Part shown: positions 24,481 to 36,441 of the stretch, in pieces
Numbering within the stretch: the stretch's first letter is position 1
Layout of the letters: every line of letters begins with the position of its first letter
Assembly (NCBI RefSeq): GCF_020509005.1
Contig: NC_063021.1
Coordinates: 2,046,001 to 2,110,000 of the forward strand
Direction: 5' to 3'
Length of the DNA stretch: 64,000 nucleotides
From: Fulvia fulva
Lineage: Eukaryota > Ascomycota > Dothideomycetes > Mycosphaerellales > Mycosphaerellaceae
Program-made: the position numbers and the translations under genes
The notes under the pieces: generated by a model
What the model saw: only the letters and a program-made list of their open reading frames with translations
Database searches by the model: none
What the model was told of the DNA's origin: nothing

Positions 24481-25800
24481 TCTAGGTAGGGGTATAGAGG
24501 CGTCTAATAATCCTAAGTACGTCTACCTCGATTAAGACGTCTAAGGCTCTATTTTTTAGCTTAGAGTAGTCGCGCGCGAAGTGGCCTATCTTACTATAGT
24601 TATAGTATTCGTCTAAGCGCCCGGAGGGGCCTCTACGATTGCCTCGTCCGCGTCTACGTCCGCCGCGGCCTCTACCGCGTCCTCTACCGCGCGCCGAGCT
24701 ACCTAAGTCGCTCCGGAGAGCTATAAAGGCTTTAGTATCTCCGTCTACGAACTTTTCGACGGCTAATATCATTATAGCTAGCTTCTAGTCTCTTCCGCGG
24801 CTAAGATAGAGTCGCTAGTCGGCTATAATAGTCTACTAGAAGTAGACGCGGATATCTATATTCGTCGCTCGGAAGTTACGATTATCTAGTTTAGCTAGTA
24901 TATCGGGCTTTAGGCCGGCTAAAAACTTACGTAGGTAGGTAAAGTTATCTAGTAGGGGAGTTATACGGCTCCTAGTTAGCCTAAGCGACCTAATAAAGGT
25001 CTAAATACTCCTAGTTTAACGGGTAGTCTCCTACTTATACTAGATCTGCTCCTAATAGTCTAGGTCGACTATAAAGTTAGAGATCTACGTAATTATGTCG
25101 TAGAAATCGCCATGCCTAAGATAAGGGGGCTTTAGGCGCGTTTCTTCGATAGCTTTAAACTATAACTAGTTAAAGTTGCTACCGACGAAGCTACTAACGA
25201 GCTCTAGTTTCTCTTAGTCGGAAAGGCGTCGTTTAATAATCTATTTCTTATTTAGGCTAATCTAGGCTCTAATAGACGATATCTAGTTAAGGTACTCGTC
25301 GTTCTAAGCGTTAGACTTTAGAATAGGGGGATCCCCTATCCTAGGCGCCTTACCTCTACTAGCTAGCTCGTTATAAAGGCCGAAGTTATCTTTATCTAGA
25401 TAGTCCGCTATATCTATCTCCGCGTCGCTATCGCGGTTAGGGCGGCGGTACGACCGAGTAGCTAGGGGTATAGCCTAAGTGGCCCTAAAGGTATCGTTTA
25501 GGCTAGTAGGCTAAGCCGCGTAGTTATTACCTAGGGCGCGACTATAGGCTAGGCCCTCTCTAACTAGATAAGTAGCGAAACCTTACTGATCCGGTAGGTA
25601 ATGACCGCCTTGATTAGGGTGTTAGTTAGTGTCCTCTATACTAAAGGTTTAAGTAGCCCGCCCCGTTCGTAGGAGCTAAGATAAGGTTAGTAAGGTTACC
25701 TCGCTTAGCTTTAGTACTAAGGTCCGACTAAGGCGTAAGTTAGAGACTTATAGCTTAGGAGATTTGCTTATAGGCTAATTTAACCTAATAGAAAGGCTAT
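24480..25800 (-). pseudogene. gag of F3 with Arg/Gly-rich knuckle region
   Basis: The C-terminal part remains open for 96 codons (24482-24772). An RGRGRGRGG-type basic stretch precedes a degenerate CCHC knuckle YNYSKIGHFARDYSK, in which three Cys are now Tyr. Upstream (24800-25700) a capsid-like region is readable with RIP stops. Role: nucleocapsid/capsid of F3. It lies just inside the 5' LTR at 25821. Confidence 0.72.
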
Positions 25801-25820
25801 AAGGAAGGGAAGCTACTAGA

Positions 25821-25930
25821 TATAAGAACCTTAGCGAGTATAAATCTAGGATATAGAAAAGCTACCTAAGAAAGCTCTAGATATAAAGCTAAGCGCTAAG
25901 CCGGCGGTATGTTCGGATAAGAATATCACA
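25821..25930 (-). repeat. F3 5' LTR (110 bp)
   Basis: Gapless partner of 17695-17804. It ends in ATCACA, keeping the canonical CA, followed by AAAC. Confidence 0.88.
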
Positions 25931-26465
25931 AAACCTTTTCTAGTCTTCTTTGCTTTAGAGGTATAAGACTAGGCCTAGTTCTTCTAGAGTAACAGTATAT
26001 TAGAGCTGAGTTTCTTTACTATTTTCTTAAGTTCTTCTATAGAGGACTTCTCTCTTAGTATTCTCCTTAAAGTGGGTAGTAGAGTTCTCTTCTTCTTAAT
26101 ATATATTATATTCTAGGAAGATAGTAGTTAGGAATGAGATCTAAGGACCTTTCTTGCCTTAAGTAGACTAGAGCAGTCCTTAATTAGATGATCCTTCTTA
26201 TAGAGAAGGCAGGAGAGTAGTCTTACTAGACCTAAGGGCTTGACCTAGGTGGCTACTATACTATACTTAGCCTTAGAGGGATCTAACCTAGCTTCTTAAG
26301 CTTTAAGGATTTTTAAGGTCCTTTTATGATCTATCTTTAGCTAAGCTATAATAGTATCCCTAGCTATATAGTAGTTAGGTAGTAGTGAGCTTAAGAGCTA
26401 GGTTATCCTTATATTAGCTTTCCTATAATACTGACCCTCTAGGTCAATATAAGCAATCCTTTTTC
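25931..26465 (-). pseudogene. copia gag, C-terminal part with zinc knuckle
   Basis: On the - strand a CCHC knuckle is readable as CLLYKKDHLIKDC near 26180-26220, followed by Lys-rich sequence running up to the F3 insertion. It is the continuation of the copia polyprotein. The N-terminal gag part lies at 33687-34088, beyond the F1 copy B insertion. RIP-degraded. Confidence 0.72.
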
Positions 26466-26649
26466 TATTACGGGCAGCCCGCGACCCCCTACTATAGCTA
26501 CGTCGGCCCGGCTAAACCGCGGACCTTCCGTATCGGGTTAGCGCGGCTTAGTTTTGCTTTATAACTTCGCCGCGCCTCGCGCTCCTCTTTCGTAGCTTCG
26601 TAGAACAATAACTATCTCGTTCGGACCCTATAATACGCGCGCCCTTATA
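26466..26649 (+). repeat. F1 copy B 5' LTR
   Basis: 184 bp. TATAA is at 26560-26564. GTAGAACAA at 26600-26608 is complementary to TTGTTCTAC at 26652-26660, two bases past the LTR, consistent with self-priming. The first bases TATTACGG are RIP-altered from TGTCACGG. Confidence 0.93.
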
Positions 26650-26887
26650 GTTTGTTCTACTACCCTACCTAGATCGCGGATCTAGGTAAGGGACGCGTAA
26701 TAATAGGAATAGACAGAACCGTAGAACTCGAGAACGCGTAGAGTCGCATTAGAACACAGAACACGGTAAGGCGTATAGCGCGTAGATACCTAGAGAACGT
26801 AACGTAGCGATATTATTAGTAGGTAGTCGCGCGCTCGTAGATAGTCAGGATATAGGCACCGTTACGCCTCCCCCGAACCTAGATAAT

Positions 26888-28950
26888 ATGACTTTATAAA
26901 TAGCGAACGGCGGCATACTACCGCTACCTAAGCCTAAGGGCAAAAGCTAGTAGCGTATATCTCTTTTCCCCGACCTCTCCTCTTTCCCTTAGAGTTAGAT
27001 ATAGGACGATAACCGGCGGGTTATAGTAGACACCGGTGTCGCGCTACAATAAGAGATTAATAAAGCTTACTAGAAGGCCTTCGAGCGAGAAGAAGGTAGT
27101 AAGATTGACTTTATAGAACTGTTCGAGTTCAAGCTCGAAGAGAACCTAGGCGGCGACCTAGACGAGGTGTATCTATTACTCGACGAGGCAGAACATATTC
27201 TTATATCCGAATACTAGAATGTCACCCTAGACAACCTTACGACCCTTACATCCTAACACCCGAAGACCACCTACGACTTTGTACTATAAGTAGTCAATAC
27301 GGCGATTACTAAGGGTAGACAACTCGATATAATAGAGCGAGCTAACGACCTCTAGAACACCTAGTACACTACGCTATATACTAAATACGACCGTATCTAT
27401 AAGATGCTACGAAGTAAAGAGCTTGTCACACAGAAAATGGTAGTAGATCTTAAGAGCAAGAAGGATTACGACCTAGCTAAGTCATAAGAGCTAGAGAAGA
27501 AATATAAGGAAGCTAATAACCTATATAAGCAGTTTAGCGAGATCTACGAGAAGGAGAAGAAGAAGGCATAAGATGCTAAGGTGAAGAACCAGGCCCTATA
27601 ACAAGAAGTCGATGACCTAAAGGCTCGGCTTAAGGTAGGAGACACTATATAGAACGGAGGTAGGGGCCGCTTAGGCCGCCGACCCTCTCGTTCCCGCCTA
27701 CGCGAGACCTTACTCGAGTAGCTATTACGTAGGTATCGCGAAGCTACTAGTAGAGGTGGCGGTAGCGGTAGTAGTAATAACGATAGAGACGACTATAACC
27801 GTAGTAATAATAGCCGAGGACGTAATAACGACCGTCCGCGACTAGGACCTAATAATAGTCGTGACTTAAGAACACGTAACACCCGTACCTAGACACTACT
27901 AGTTAACCTTCTAGAACGTCTCTTTACTATTAACCGTACCCTTACTCGCGGCATAGAGATCGGCAAGGGTGTGCCTAACCCTAAGCACTTTAAGAACGAT
28001 AATGACCCTAATTTCGACAGCTAGTATAGTAGTCTTCTCCTAAAGCTAACTATAGTAACCTTCCGTACTAAGGTAGATAGTCTACGCTTCGTGTATAGAT
28101 AGACGTAAGGTGATCCTTAGCGAAGCATTAAGCCGAGGATCCCTATACCTAGACAGTAGTCCTTTAATAAGTTTAAGACTAGAGAAGAGTTATTAGGTTA
28201 GATAACACGCTAATATAGTACACGTAATAAAGGAACTAAGGCTATAGTTAACATTACTACCTATAAGTAAGAATAAGGCGAAACCTTTATAGCCTTCTAT
28301 ATCCGCTACTCGGAGTTACGCGCCTAGATGTTATAGACCGATAAGACCGAGCTTATACTATTCCGTAACCGACTAAACCGTAAGTACTTTATTAAGACCT
28401 TCGGCGACCGCGAAGTCGACCGCCGCCTAGATAGTATATAAGACGTTATCGAGGAGTGCACCGTACTAGACGAGAGCTTCTACGAGACAGATCGACTATA
28501 CCCGTAGAAGGAGCGCCCCCGTAGTAATAGTAACTCGAACGGTAATAGCGGCTAGAATAACTAGAATAACGGTAACGTAGTTACTAGTACCGCTACCGGT
28601 ATAGTAGGTGCCTTAGTATAGCGCCTACTATAGTACGCTAGTACTAAGAAGAAGGAGGATCTACCGATATATCTATAGAACCTACCTACGCTTAACTATA
28701 AGTAGCGCGAAGACCTTAAGAAGTAGGGTAAGTACTACCGCTACCGTATAGGTTCTTACGTATCGACTAACCCTAAATGCCTAATATATAGGTACGATAG
28801 CGACTATCGCCCACCGCGTCTACGTAATACTACGCCGAATCCGAACGCGAACCTCAGTTCCCTAGCCGCCGATCCGTAGTAGGGAAATGGCACGACCGCT
28901 ACCTAAGCGTAGTAGATAGCGGTTACCTAAACTTCCTAGGACAGAAAGAG
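26888..28950 (+). pseudogene. gag of F1 copy B, RIP-degraded
   Basis: Same layout as copy A: ATG at 26888, a charged coiled-coil-like N-terminal half (KYKEANNLYKQFSEIYEKEK near 27500-27570), an Arg/Asn/Ser linker, a capsid-like core, and a degenerate knuckle near 28725-28790 (YYRYRIGSYVSTNPKC, Cys and His changed to Tyr). Pol follows in the -1 frame. Gln codons are mostly TAG/TAA. Confidence 0.78.
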
Positions 28951-31900
28951 TATAAGATTAAGAGACACGAAATGTAAGAGACGGTAACAGACTATAGTAA
29001 GGAGCTTAAGATATCGGTATACGCACTAGATAAACAATAGCTAGCTATACACCCTTATATATTGTTACCCGTAATGATATAATATAGAAAGGCTCGAGGC
29101 CTTATAGATTCTGCTTCTACCTCTCTCTTTCTTAACTAGAAATTTATACGTAAATATATAATACCCCTAATCCCTTTAACGTAAAGCCGACGACTAATAC
29201 TAGGAGATAGAACGGCTACTATATAGCAGATTATATACGCGGCCCTTATAGACGTAGTTATCGGCGATTATTACGAGCAAATATTATACTACGTCACCGA
29301 CCTCGAATATAACATCGTCTTTAGCCTACCGTAGCTTATAGCACACAACCTAAACATCTTCTAGGAGATAGGCGAGGTGGCATTTAGATCGGATTACTGC
29401 TTTAGTTACTATCTATAGAATAAGATATCGACAATAGTATAATCCCTAAACTATCGCGAGAAGAAGAAGTAGGCACTAGTACGGTACGGACTAGAGCCCT
29501 TTACTAGAGAAGTAGCGAGCTTTATAGTAGGAGGGGCGGAGCTAAACGTCTTATTATATAACCTAGAAGACATAGACGATAAAGAAGTGGACTACTAGGG
29601 CGTTTCTTAACGCGCGTAGGGAATATACGCGTACCGGCCTAGGGCTAAGTACTTCTACATCATACCTACTAGGCATAAGAGCGACGACGGAGAGCTTAAG
29701 CTAAGTGTAATAGCTACTAATAATCTGGACTAATTCTTAAACAAGCAGTTCAATTACAACCCGAAGGAGAAGTTGCCGCCGATATACTACGATATTACGG
29801 ACGCTTTCTTAGCTAAGGATTATAAAGGACTCCTACCTTACCGACTAGGCGTAGATCATGAGATTTATATTAAGCCTAATAGTCTATAAGAGCTACTATA
29901 CCGTAAGCCCTACGGCCTAGCTAAGAAGGAGAACGAGGTAGTCAAGAAATGGCTAGACGAGTAAATATCTAAAGGGAAGGTACGGAAAGTAGGGTAAAAG
30001 ACGAGCTAGTCTCCTATACTAGTACTAGTGGTACGTAAGCCTAGAGGTAGGCTACGTGTTTATATCGACTATAGAGGATTAAATGCGATCACTATTAAGA
30101 ACCGGTATCCGATTCCCTTGATATAAGAGACGCTTAACCGTATATACGGTAAGAAGTACTTCACGAAGCTAGACATTATAGTAGCCTTTAACAAGTTACG
30201 GATAGCTAAAGGGCACGAGTAGTTAACGGCGTTTGCGACACGATACGGCATCTACGAGTGTCTAGTACTGCCATTCGGCTTATGTAACGGACTAGTATCG
30301 TTCTAATTATACATTAATAAGGTCTTATAAGAACACCTAGACGACTTTGTATCGGCCTACCTAGATGACGTACTTATCTTTAGTAACACCTTAGAGGAGC
30401 ACATTGAACACGTACGGAAGGTTCTTACTAAGCTACGCGATGTAGGACTTATAGTAGACATCGATAAAAGCGAATTCTACTAATAGAAGGTGAGGTATCT
30501 TAGGCTAATTATAACCCCTAACGGTATCGAGATAGACCCCGAGAAACTCGAATGTATTTAGACATAGGAAGCTCCTAAGAACCTAAAGGATGTCTAGGCC
30601 TTCCTTGGATTTGCCAACTTCTATAGGCGGTTTATCGAAGCATTTTCGCGTATAGCTACTCCTCTTACAAACCTGACTAAGTCGGACGGACTAAGCAATT
30701 ATAAGAACAGAAGGATTCAATAGTCACTAGATTACTAACGAGCCTTTAATAATTTGAAAGCTACGTTTAGTAAAGCCGGTATGCTCGCATATTATATACT
30801 AGGTAGGGAAACGGTAGTAGAGATAGATTCTTTAGATTTTATAAACGCCGGCGTGCTTTCGTAGTATAACGAGAAGGGTGTGCTACATCCTGTGGCCTTC
30901 TACTCGAAGAAGTTAAGTCTATAGGAGTGCAATTATAAAATCTATAACAAGGAACTGTTAGCTATTATTAAGGCTTTTAAGGAATAGAGACCCGAGCTCG
31001 CCTACGAAGCAGATAATAAGGACTTATAGCTAGTCAAGATTTATACCGACTATAAGAACCTAGAATACTTTATAAAGACAAAGTAGCTAAATCGGCGACA
31101 AGCGCGTTAGGCTAAGTTCTTGTTATAGTTCAACTTTAAGATAATATACCGTCTAGGACTTTAAGGTATAAAGCTAGATAGCCTAACGAGACGTAGCTAG
31201 GACCTTCCGTAGGGGGTGAACGACCCTCGGAACTAGCATTAGCATTAGACATTGCTGCCTCCTAAGCGATTCCTTAAGATCGCCTTACTATAGGTAATAG
31301 TAGAAGATATACCGGAAGAAGAGGAACTAGTATAGCTAGACCCTGAAGCTAAAGAGTTTATACCTATAGAACGAGATACGCCTACTAAATAACCGGCGAC
31401 GCGTAAAAGTTAACGGGAAGCCGAACTCGAGTATCGAATGTCGACGGCGTACGTAACCGATAACGAGCTTAAGACCGCGATTAAGGACCTATAGAAAGAC
31501 CGCACTCCTATACTACTATAGAGAGCGAAGATTCACCTAGTACACTATAAAGTAGATAGCGACCTACTATATATTCGAAATCAATACGACGGCTAGAGCT
31601 TATAGGTACTAAATAACTAAGCCTTATAGACTAGGATAATCAAGATAAACTATAACGCTCTAGTAGTAGGCTATCTAGGACGAGCTCGTACTTATAAACT
31701 CGTAGTACGTAAATTCTACTGGCCTAGATTAGCGAGATCCGTATATAGATATACCGAGAATTACCGTACCTACCGTATAACAAAATCTCTATACTCCTAG
31801 CCACTAGGATTACTATAGCCACATCCTATTCTAGATCGGCCTTAGAAACACATTACAGTCGACTTCGTTATCGGACTCCTAGATAGTACTCTTAATAGTA

Positions 31901-33480
31901 TAGTCTATAACAACATTATGACCGTTACTAATAGGCTTACTAAGGAAGTCGAGCTGATCCCTATTAGCGTAATAATAGTATAGAATGCGGTAAGGCTTTT
32001 CCTTAAACATATGTTCTGTCGGCGCGGGTTTCCTAATACTATTATATTAGACCGTAGCAAGTAGTAGGTTACTACCTTCTAGAAGAAATTCTATAAGATG
32101 CTCCGTACAAATCGTAAGCTAAGTTCTTCGTATTACCTAGAAACTAATAGACAGTCAGAACGTACTAACTAGGCAATAGAATAGTATCTCCGTATATTTA
32201 CTAATAAGGTATAGGATGACTAGGTAGAATAGCTATGCCTTGCTTAGTTCGCGATTAATAATCACCTGTCTAAGACTACTAGTATGTCGCCGTTCTACGC
32301 TACCTTAGGCTACAACCCTAAGTTTATAGAGCGAGTTGACCTGAACGCTAGAAAGGAGGGAGGACTAACTACTCTCTAGCGACTAGATACGCGATCAGTA
32401 GAAACCTTTATACGTCGAATTTACGAGCTTTATAAGCACCTTTAAGAGAATATACGAATGTTATAAGCTCTCTAAGTAGAAGTAGCAAACCGCTACCGAA
32501 GCATTCCTCTAGACTATAAGGTAGGTAATTAGGTATATCTTAGTACTAAGAACATCCGCACGACTCGACTATCTAAGAAGCTAGATAGGAAATATGCCGG
32601 CCCTTACTAGATTACGGAAGTCATGCCGGCCAGACTCTCTTATCGACTAAAACTATCAGACGCTCTAGTAGGACTTAATAACTGCTTCTATACCTTACTA
32701 CTATAACGAGCCGACCACCCCGATTTCCTACTACTTAAAGGGCAGTATCTAGCGCCGCTACTACCGATAACTATCGAACCTAATACTACCGAGGCTAATG
32801 TAGTAGCCGATATAGTAGTAGCACCTACGTATATATACGAGGTAGGAAAGATCCTTAATATATATACCCGTAAGCGGGTAGGTAAGGTAAAGAAGGGGCA
32901 TAAGCGTAAGGTAGATATATAGTATAAGGTGAAATGGGCTAGATATTAGAACGAGGAGGATAGTAAGACCTAGCAACCTATAGAGGATATACTTAAACAC
33001 GCGGCCGCCGCTATTATAGACTTTCACTATAACCGGCCGGAGTTGTCTACGCCTATAGGCTTCGTAGCTCTATCTAACTAGTCCCTACTAGCTACTAAGG
33101 TGCTCGGGCTTAACACGATTAGGGTTATTCCGAAAGACACCGTTACGAATAAGTCGCCTCGAGCCTTACCTCTAATAGAATCTACTCCGTATATGTTCGA
33201 TACTCGAGTAGAGCCTATAGAGCCTATAATAATACCTAACTTTAGTTATAAGGATTATACGCGAGTACTAGCCGAAGACAGACGTAGGTCTAGGGTAAGC
33301 TAGCTAACTAGGCAATATGTTTCTCGAAGGAAGCCGGTCGAGGATAGTCTTAATAGAGCGAATGCGATGTTATCGGATAACGATAGGGCACTAGAGGATA
33401 ATTAGGCGTTCGCGTGATTATAGAGCTCGATAGGCAAGTGGCCTTATAAGGTGGATAACGCTTAGAGGACTAAGGCGTGT
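28930..33480 (+). pseudogene. pol of F1 copy B (protease to chromodomain)
   Basis: The protease DSA-type motif is near 29105. RT starts about 29980, with [20 protein letters not shown] at 30058-30117 and the catalytic YLDDVLIFS near 30359-30385. RNase H is at about 30800-31200. Integrase has an HHCC remnant near 31690-31800, a core with TVDFVIGLLD near 31855, and the SYYLETNRQSERTNQ block near 32130. A chromodomain-like C-terminus follows at about 32830-33030 (KVKWARYQNEED, then QPIEDILKHAAAAIIDF), and then an open tail (33100-33303). Stops are RIP-type. Confidence 0.87.
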
Positions 33481-33497
33481 TTTGGGAGGGGGGATAC

Positions 33498-33681
33498 TGT
33501 CACGGGTAGCCCGCGACCCCCTACTATAGCTACGTCGGCCCGGCTGAACCGCGGACCTTCCGTATCGGGCTAGCGCGGCTTGGCTTTGCTTTATAACTTC
33601 GCCGCGCCTCGCGCTCCTCTTTCGTAGCTTCGTAGAATAATAACTATCTCGTTCGGACCCTATAATACGCGCGCCCTTACA
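33498..33681 (+). repeat. F1 copy B 3' LTR
   Basis: 184 bp with intact TG...CA ends (TGTCACGGG ... CCCTTACA), preceded by a purine tract (GGGAGGGGGGATAC) and followed by TTTTC. Confidence 0.95.
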
Positions 33682-33686
33682 TTTTC

Positions 33687-34088
33687 TAAGAGAAACTAGG
33701 TATGTCTTTATAGATCTAATAGTGAACTCTTTACTTATCTTAAAGGTCACAAATTGCTTTATAAGCTTATATATATAGGTTAGTAGCACCTAGCTATACT
33801 TGTTCTAGAGATATACCTACTTCTTAGTAGCTCTTCTAGATTTATATAAGCCCTTAAGCTCAAATTCATCTTCTTCTATAATCCTACTAAGGATACTAAA
33901 GTTATATACTACATTTTGTCTTGTCTATATTAGCGTATTAAGGATCTCGTTAGTTATAGCCTCTTCTTAGAGTTTTAGAGTCTTGCCCTTAATGTTGTTA
34001 AAAGACACTTCTATTAGGCTATCAATTGTAAAGAATGCTAATTAGCTCTCTATCTTATATCTCTAAAGGTTGAACCATCTCTTCTAAT
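33687..34088 (-). pseudogene. copia gag, N-terminal part
   Basis: Continuation of the copia gag beyond the F1 copy B insertion, running on the - strand from just inside the 5' LTR (34089). RIP-degraded. No domain is individually recognisable, and the assignment is by position and continuity. Confidence 0.55.
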
Positions 34089-34836
34089 TGTCCCTCCTAA
34101 GAATTAGGATTTTGCCTCCCTTCTCCTCTATCCTCTCTTAGTATAAATCTATAAAAGATTAGATGTAATGAAACAAGGTGTATATGTTACAAAGTAGTAG
34201 CTTAGATCCTACTAAGGCTTCTAGTATAGAATAGGAAAGTTCGTAGGTATAGATACTAAGGCCTACTTAGTAAAGTAAAGAAGGAGCGGTATAAGGTCTC
34301 GGGGCTAGGACACAGGTCTATCTTTCCTAGTAGAGCTTTAAATAACTTACTTAAAGTCCTTCTTAATAGTATCTCGATATAATTCTACCTATAGAGTATC
34401 TTCAAGGTATTAGCTTTAAGTAAGCCGTTATAGAGTCCTTATTTAGGTTACCTATTACTTAGTATCAAACTAAGCTCCTTAATAGGATAGACGGGGTGGA
34501 CTTCTGATTCCTAGATATTTTCTAATACGATAGCAAGGGATATAAGTAACCTATACTGATATAGGTTGCTCTTATTCCTATATAAACCCGGGCTTATAAC
34601 CTATTAAATAGGTTCGGATTAATAGTAGCCGAGTAGAGTAAGAGATCAATCTTTAAACGACTAATAGCACGAGTATATAGCAATATATCAGGAACCAATA
34701 TGTTAATTATATTAGATGTCTATCTAAGCTAAGGGCGAGAGAAGGTATCTCCCTATAAGCTAAGTTATCGTAGATGCCTTAGGCTACTAGATTACTTCCT
34801 AATTATTAACTTCCTTTAAGATACTACATCTTGATA
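34089..34836 (-). repeat. copia 5' LTR
   Basis: 748 bp. On the - strand it starts TATCAAGATG (ancestral TGTCAAGATG) and ends GGACA. Nearly collinear with 9789-10535, and with the partial copy at 13196-13430. Confidence 0.87.
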
Positions 34837-36018
34837 GTTTTACTATTTTATACCTCTATATCGCGTACTTTGTCCTATCTAGTCTTTGTCCGATTATACG
34901 GGCCCGTCCGATCGATTCTAGACCTTCTACGTCTCTAGAGAGGCGGGCGATACCTTCGAAGCTATTCGCTTATACCTAGAAGTAACTAGGGTCGATAGAC
35001 GTAGTTTCTACTATTAGTTAGCTAATATTAGCCGTGAATTTATATATATAATATATACTAGCTCCGGTTCCGGGCTTCTAACGTCCTCGTCTTTACTTAA
35101 TAGCTCGCTTTCCGTTATTACTAAATTAGGCCCCGACTTAATAGCTAGCGTTAGAGGATTATTCTTAGTTTATAGCTCTTCTTTAACTACTCGCTTAACC
35201 TAGAGTACTATAAGCTCTTATTATATATGTATAAGAGATTAGAAACGAGTCTTATAGTTACTAGCTTAACCTTAGTAGGAAGCTTTACGTCCTCCTCGTC
35301 CTTCGCCTTCTTACCCCGACCCTTCTTAACCTTTAACTACTCTTCTAGTACCGGCGATAACGCGTATAATACCGACTAAGATTTCTATTTAGCCTTACGC
35401 TCGAAAATGATCTATATCTAGTATAGATAAGTCTTGACCTTACTTTACTTTATATCTACTTTAAGATTATAGAATCTACTTAGCGTAGTATCTATAAGCG
35501 AGGAGGAGGCGATACGGGTCGGACTAAGCTTCGTAGTATATAAACATATAATAAATATATCTTCGTTAGTAGGGTAGTTAAACTATCTTAGTCTATGCGG
35601 AAGATATTTTTAAAGGAATTAGATAAACGCTTTCGAGGAGTCTATCTTTAGGTCCCGATAGTCGACTGTCGATATAGTACCTAGATTCCTTATAAGTACT
35701 TATTATACGTCTTGATAGCGCTATTAGTACTACCGTACTATAGTAGTAAAGTACTAGTACTAAGTATACTAATTACCTTAAACTTACAGAATTTTTCTCT
35801 ATCCTTATCGTTAGGGTCTACTTTATAATAAGCGACGATTACCTATATAGTAAACCGAAATAGTTATAAGCTACTAAGCTTAATATCTACTATCTTCTAT
35901 AGACAAAGGGAAATAGGGGTACTACTAGCGTTAGTAGCTAGACTACTATATATAAGCCTCTCGCTATTTTCCTTCGTCACCTTAAGCTTACGCTTATCGG
36001 TAGCGATTATACGTACGC
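34837..36018. other. unassigned RIP-degraded DNA
   Basis: About 1.2 kb with no LTR, TIR or domain I recognise. On the - strand a basic segment is readable near 35290-35330 (VKKGRGKKAKDEEDVKLP), together with other coding-like stretches around 35750-35990, all with RIP-type stops. It could be part of a DNA transposon or gag, but no assignment is justified. Confidence 0.4.
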
Positions 36019-36202
36019 TATTACGGGTAGCCCGCGACCCCTTAGTATAGCTACGTCGGCCCGGGTGAACCGCGGACCTTCCGTATCGGGTTAGCGCGGC
36101 TTAGCTTTACTTTATAACTTCGCCGCGCCTCGCGCTCCTCTTTCGTAGCTTCGTAGAATAATAACTCTCTCATTCGGACCCTATAGTACGCGCGCCCTTA
36201 TA
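36019..36202 (+). repeat. F1 copy C 5' LTR
   Basis: 184 bp, RIP-altered TATTACGG...CTTATA. The primer-site 9-mer TTGTTCTAC follows at 36205-36213. Confidence 0.92.
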
Positions 36203-36441
36203 GTTTGTTCTACTACCCTACCTAGATCGCGGATCTAGATAAGGGAGGCGTAATAATAGGAATAGACAGAACTATAGAACTCGAAGAACGCGTAGAGTCG
36301 TATTAGAATATAGAACACGGTAAGGCGTATAGCGCGTAAATACCTAGAGAACGTAACGCGGCGATATTATTAGTAGGTAGTCGTGCGCTCGTAGACAGTT
36401 AGGAAATAGGCATCGTTACGCCTCCCCCGAACCTAGACAAT

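Larger units (their letters stand above)
17695..25930 (-). mobile_element. Ty3/gypsy family F3 with short LTRs and an antisense ORF
   Basis: 8,236 bp bounded by 110-bp LTRs. A 4-bp AAAC is present on both sides (17691-17694, 25931-25934). A purine tract on the - strand next to the left LTR (complement of 17805-17816) fixes the orientation as -. Next to the right LTR, the - strand reads TC then TAGTAGC, which before RIP could be TGGTAGC, a tRNA-type primer site. Order along the - strand: gag, protease, RT, RNase H, integrase, long C-terminal extension, then an oppositely oriented ORF before the 3' LTR. RIP-degraded throughout. Confidence 0.88.
26466..33681 (+). mobile_element. Ty3/gypsy chromovirus family F1, copy B (complete)
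   Basis: 7,216 bp with 184-bp LTRs and a perfect TTTTC target duplication (26461-26465 and 33682-33686), inserted in the copia gag. Order: LTR, primer site, gag, protease, RT, RNase H, integrase, chromodomain, purine tract (about 33485-33494), LTR. It is the reference copy for the truncated copy A and the interrupted copy C. The 3' LTR keeps TGTCACGG...CTTACA and is less RIP-mutated than the 5' LTR. Confidence 0.94.
13196..34836 (-). mobile_element. copia (Ty1) retrotransposon, split by nested insertions
   Basis: A - strand copia element. Its truncated 3' LTR is on the left (13196-13430). RNase H, RT, integrase and protease run to about 17050. The gag knuckle is at 25931-26465, the gag start at 33687-34088, and the 5' LTR at 34089-34836. 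F3 (17695-25930) and F1 copy B (26466-33681) interrupt it. The F1 insertion is exact: gag sequence resumes after the TTTTC duplication. A purine tract on the - strand (complement of 13431-13450) abuts the 3' LTR. Confidence 0.82.
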
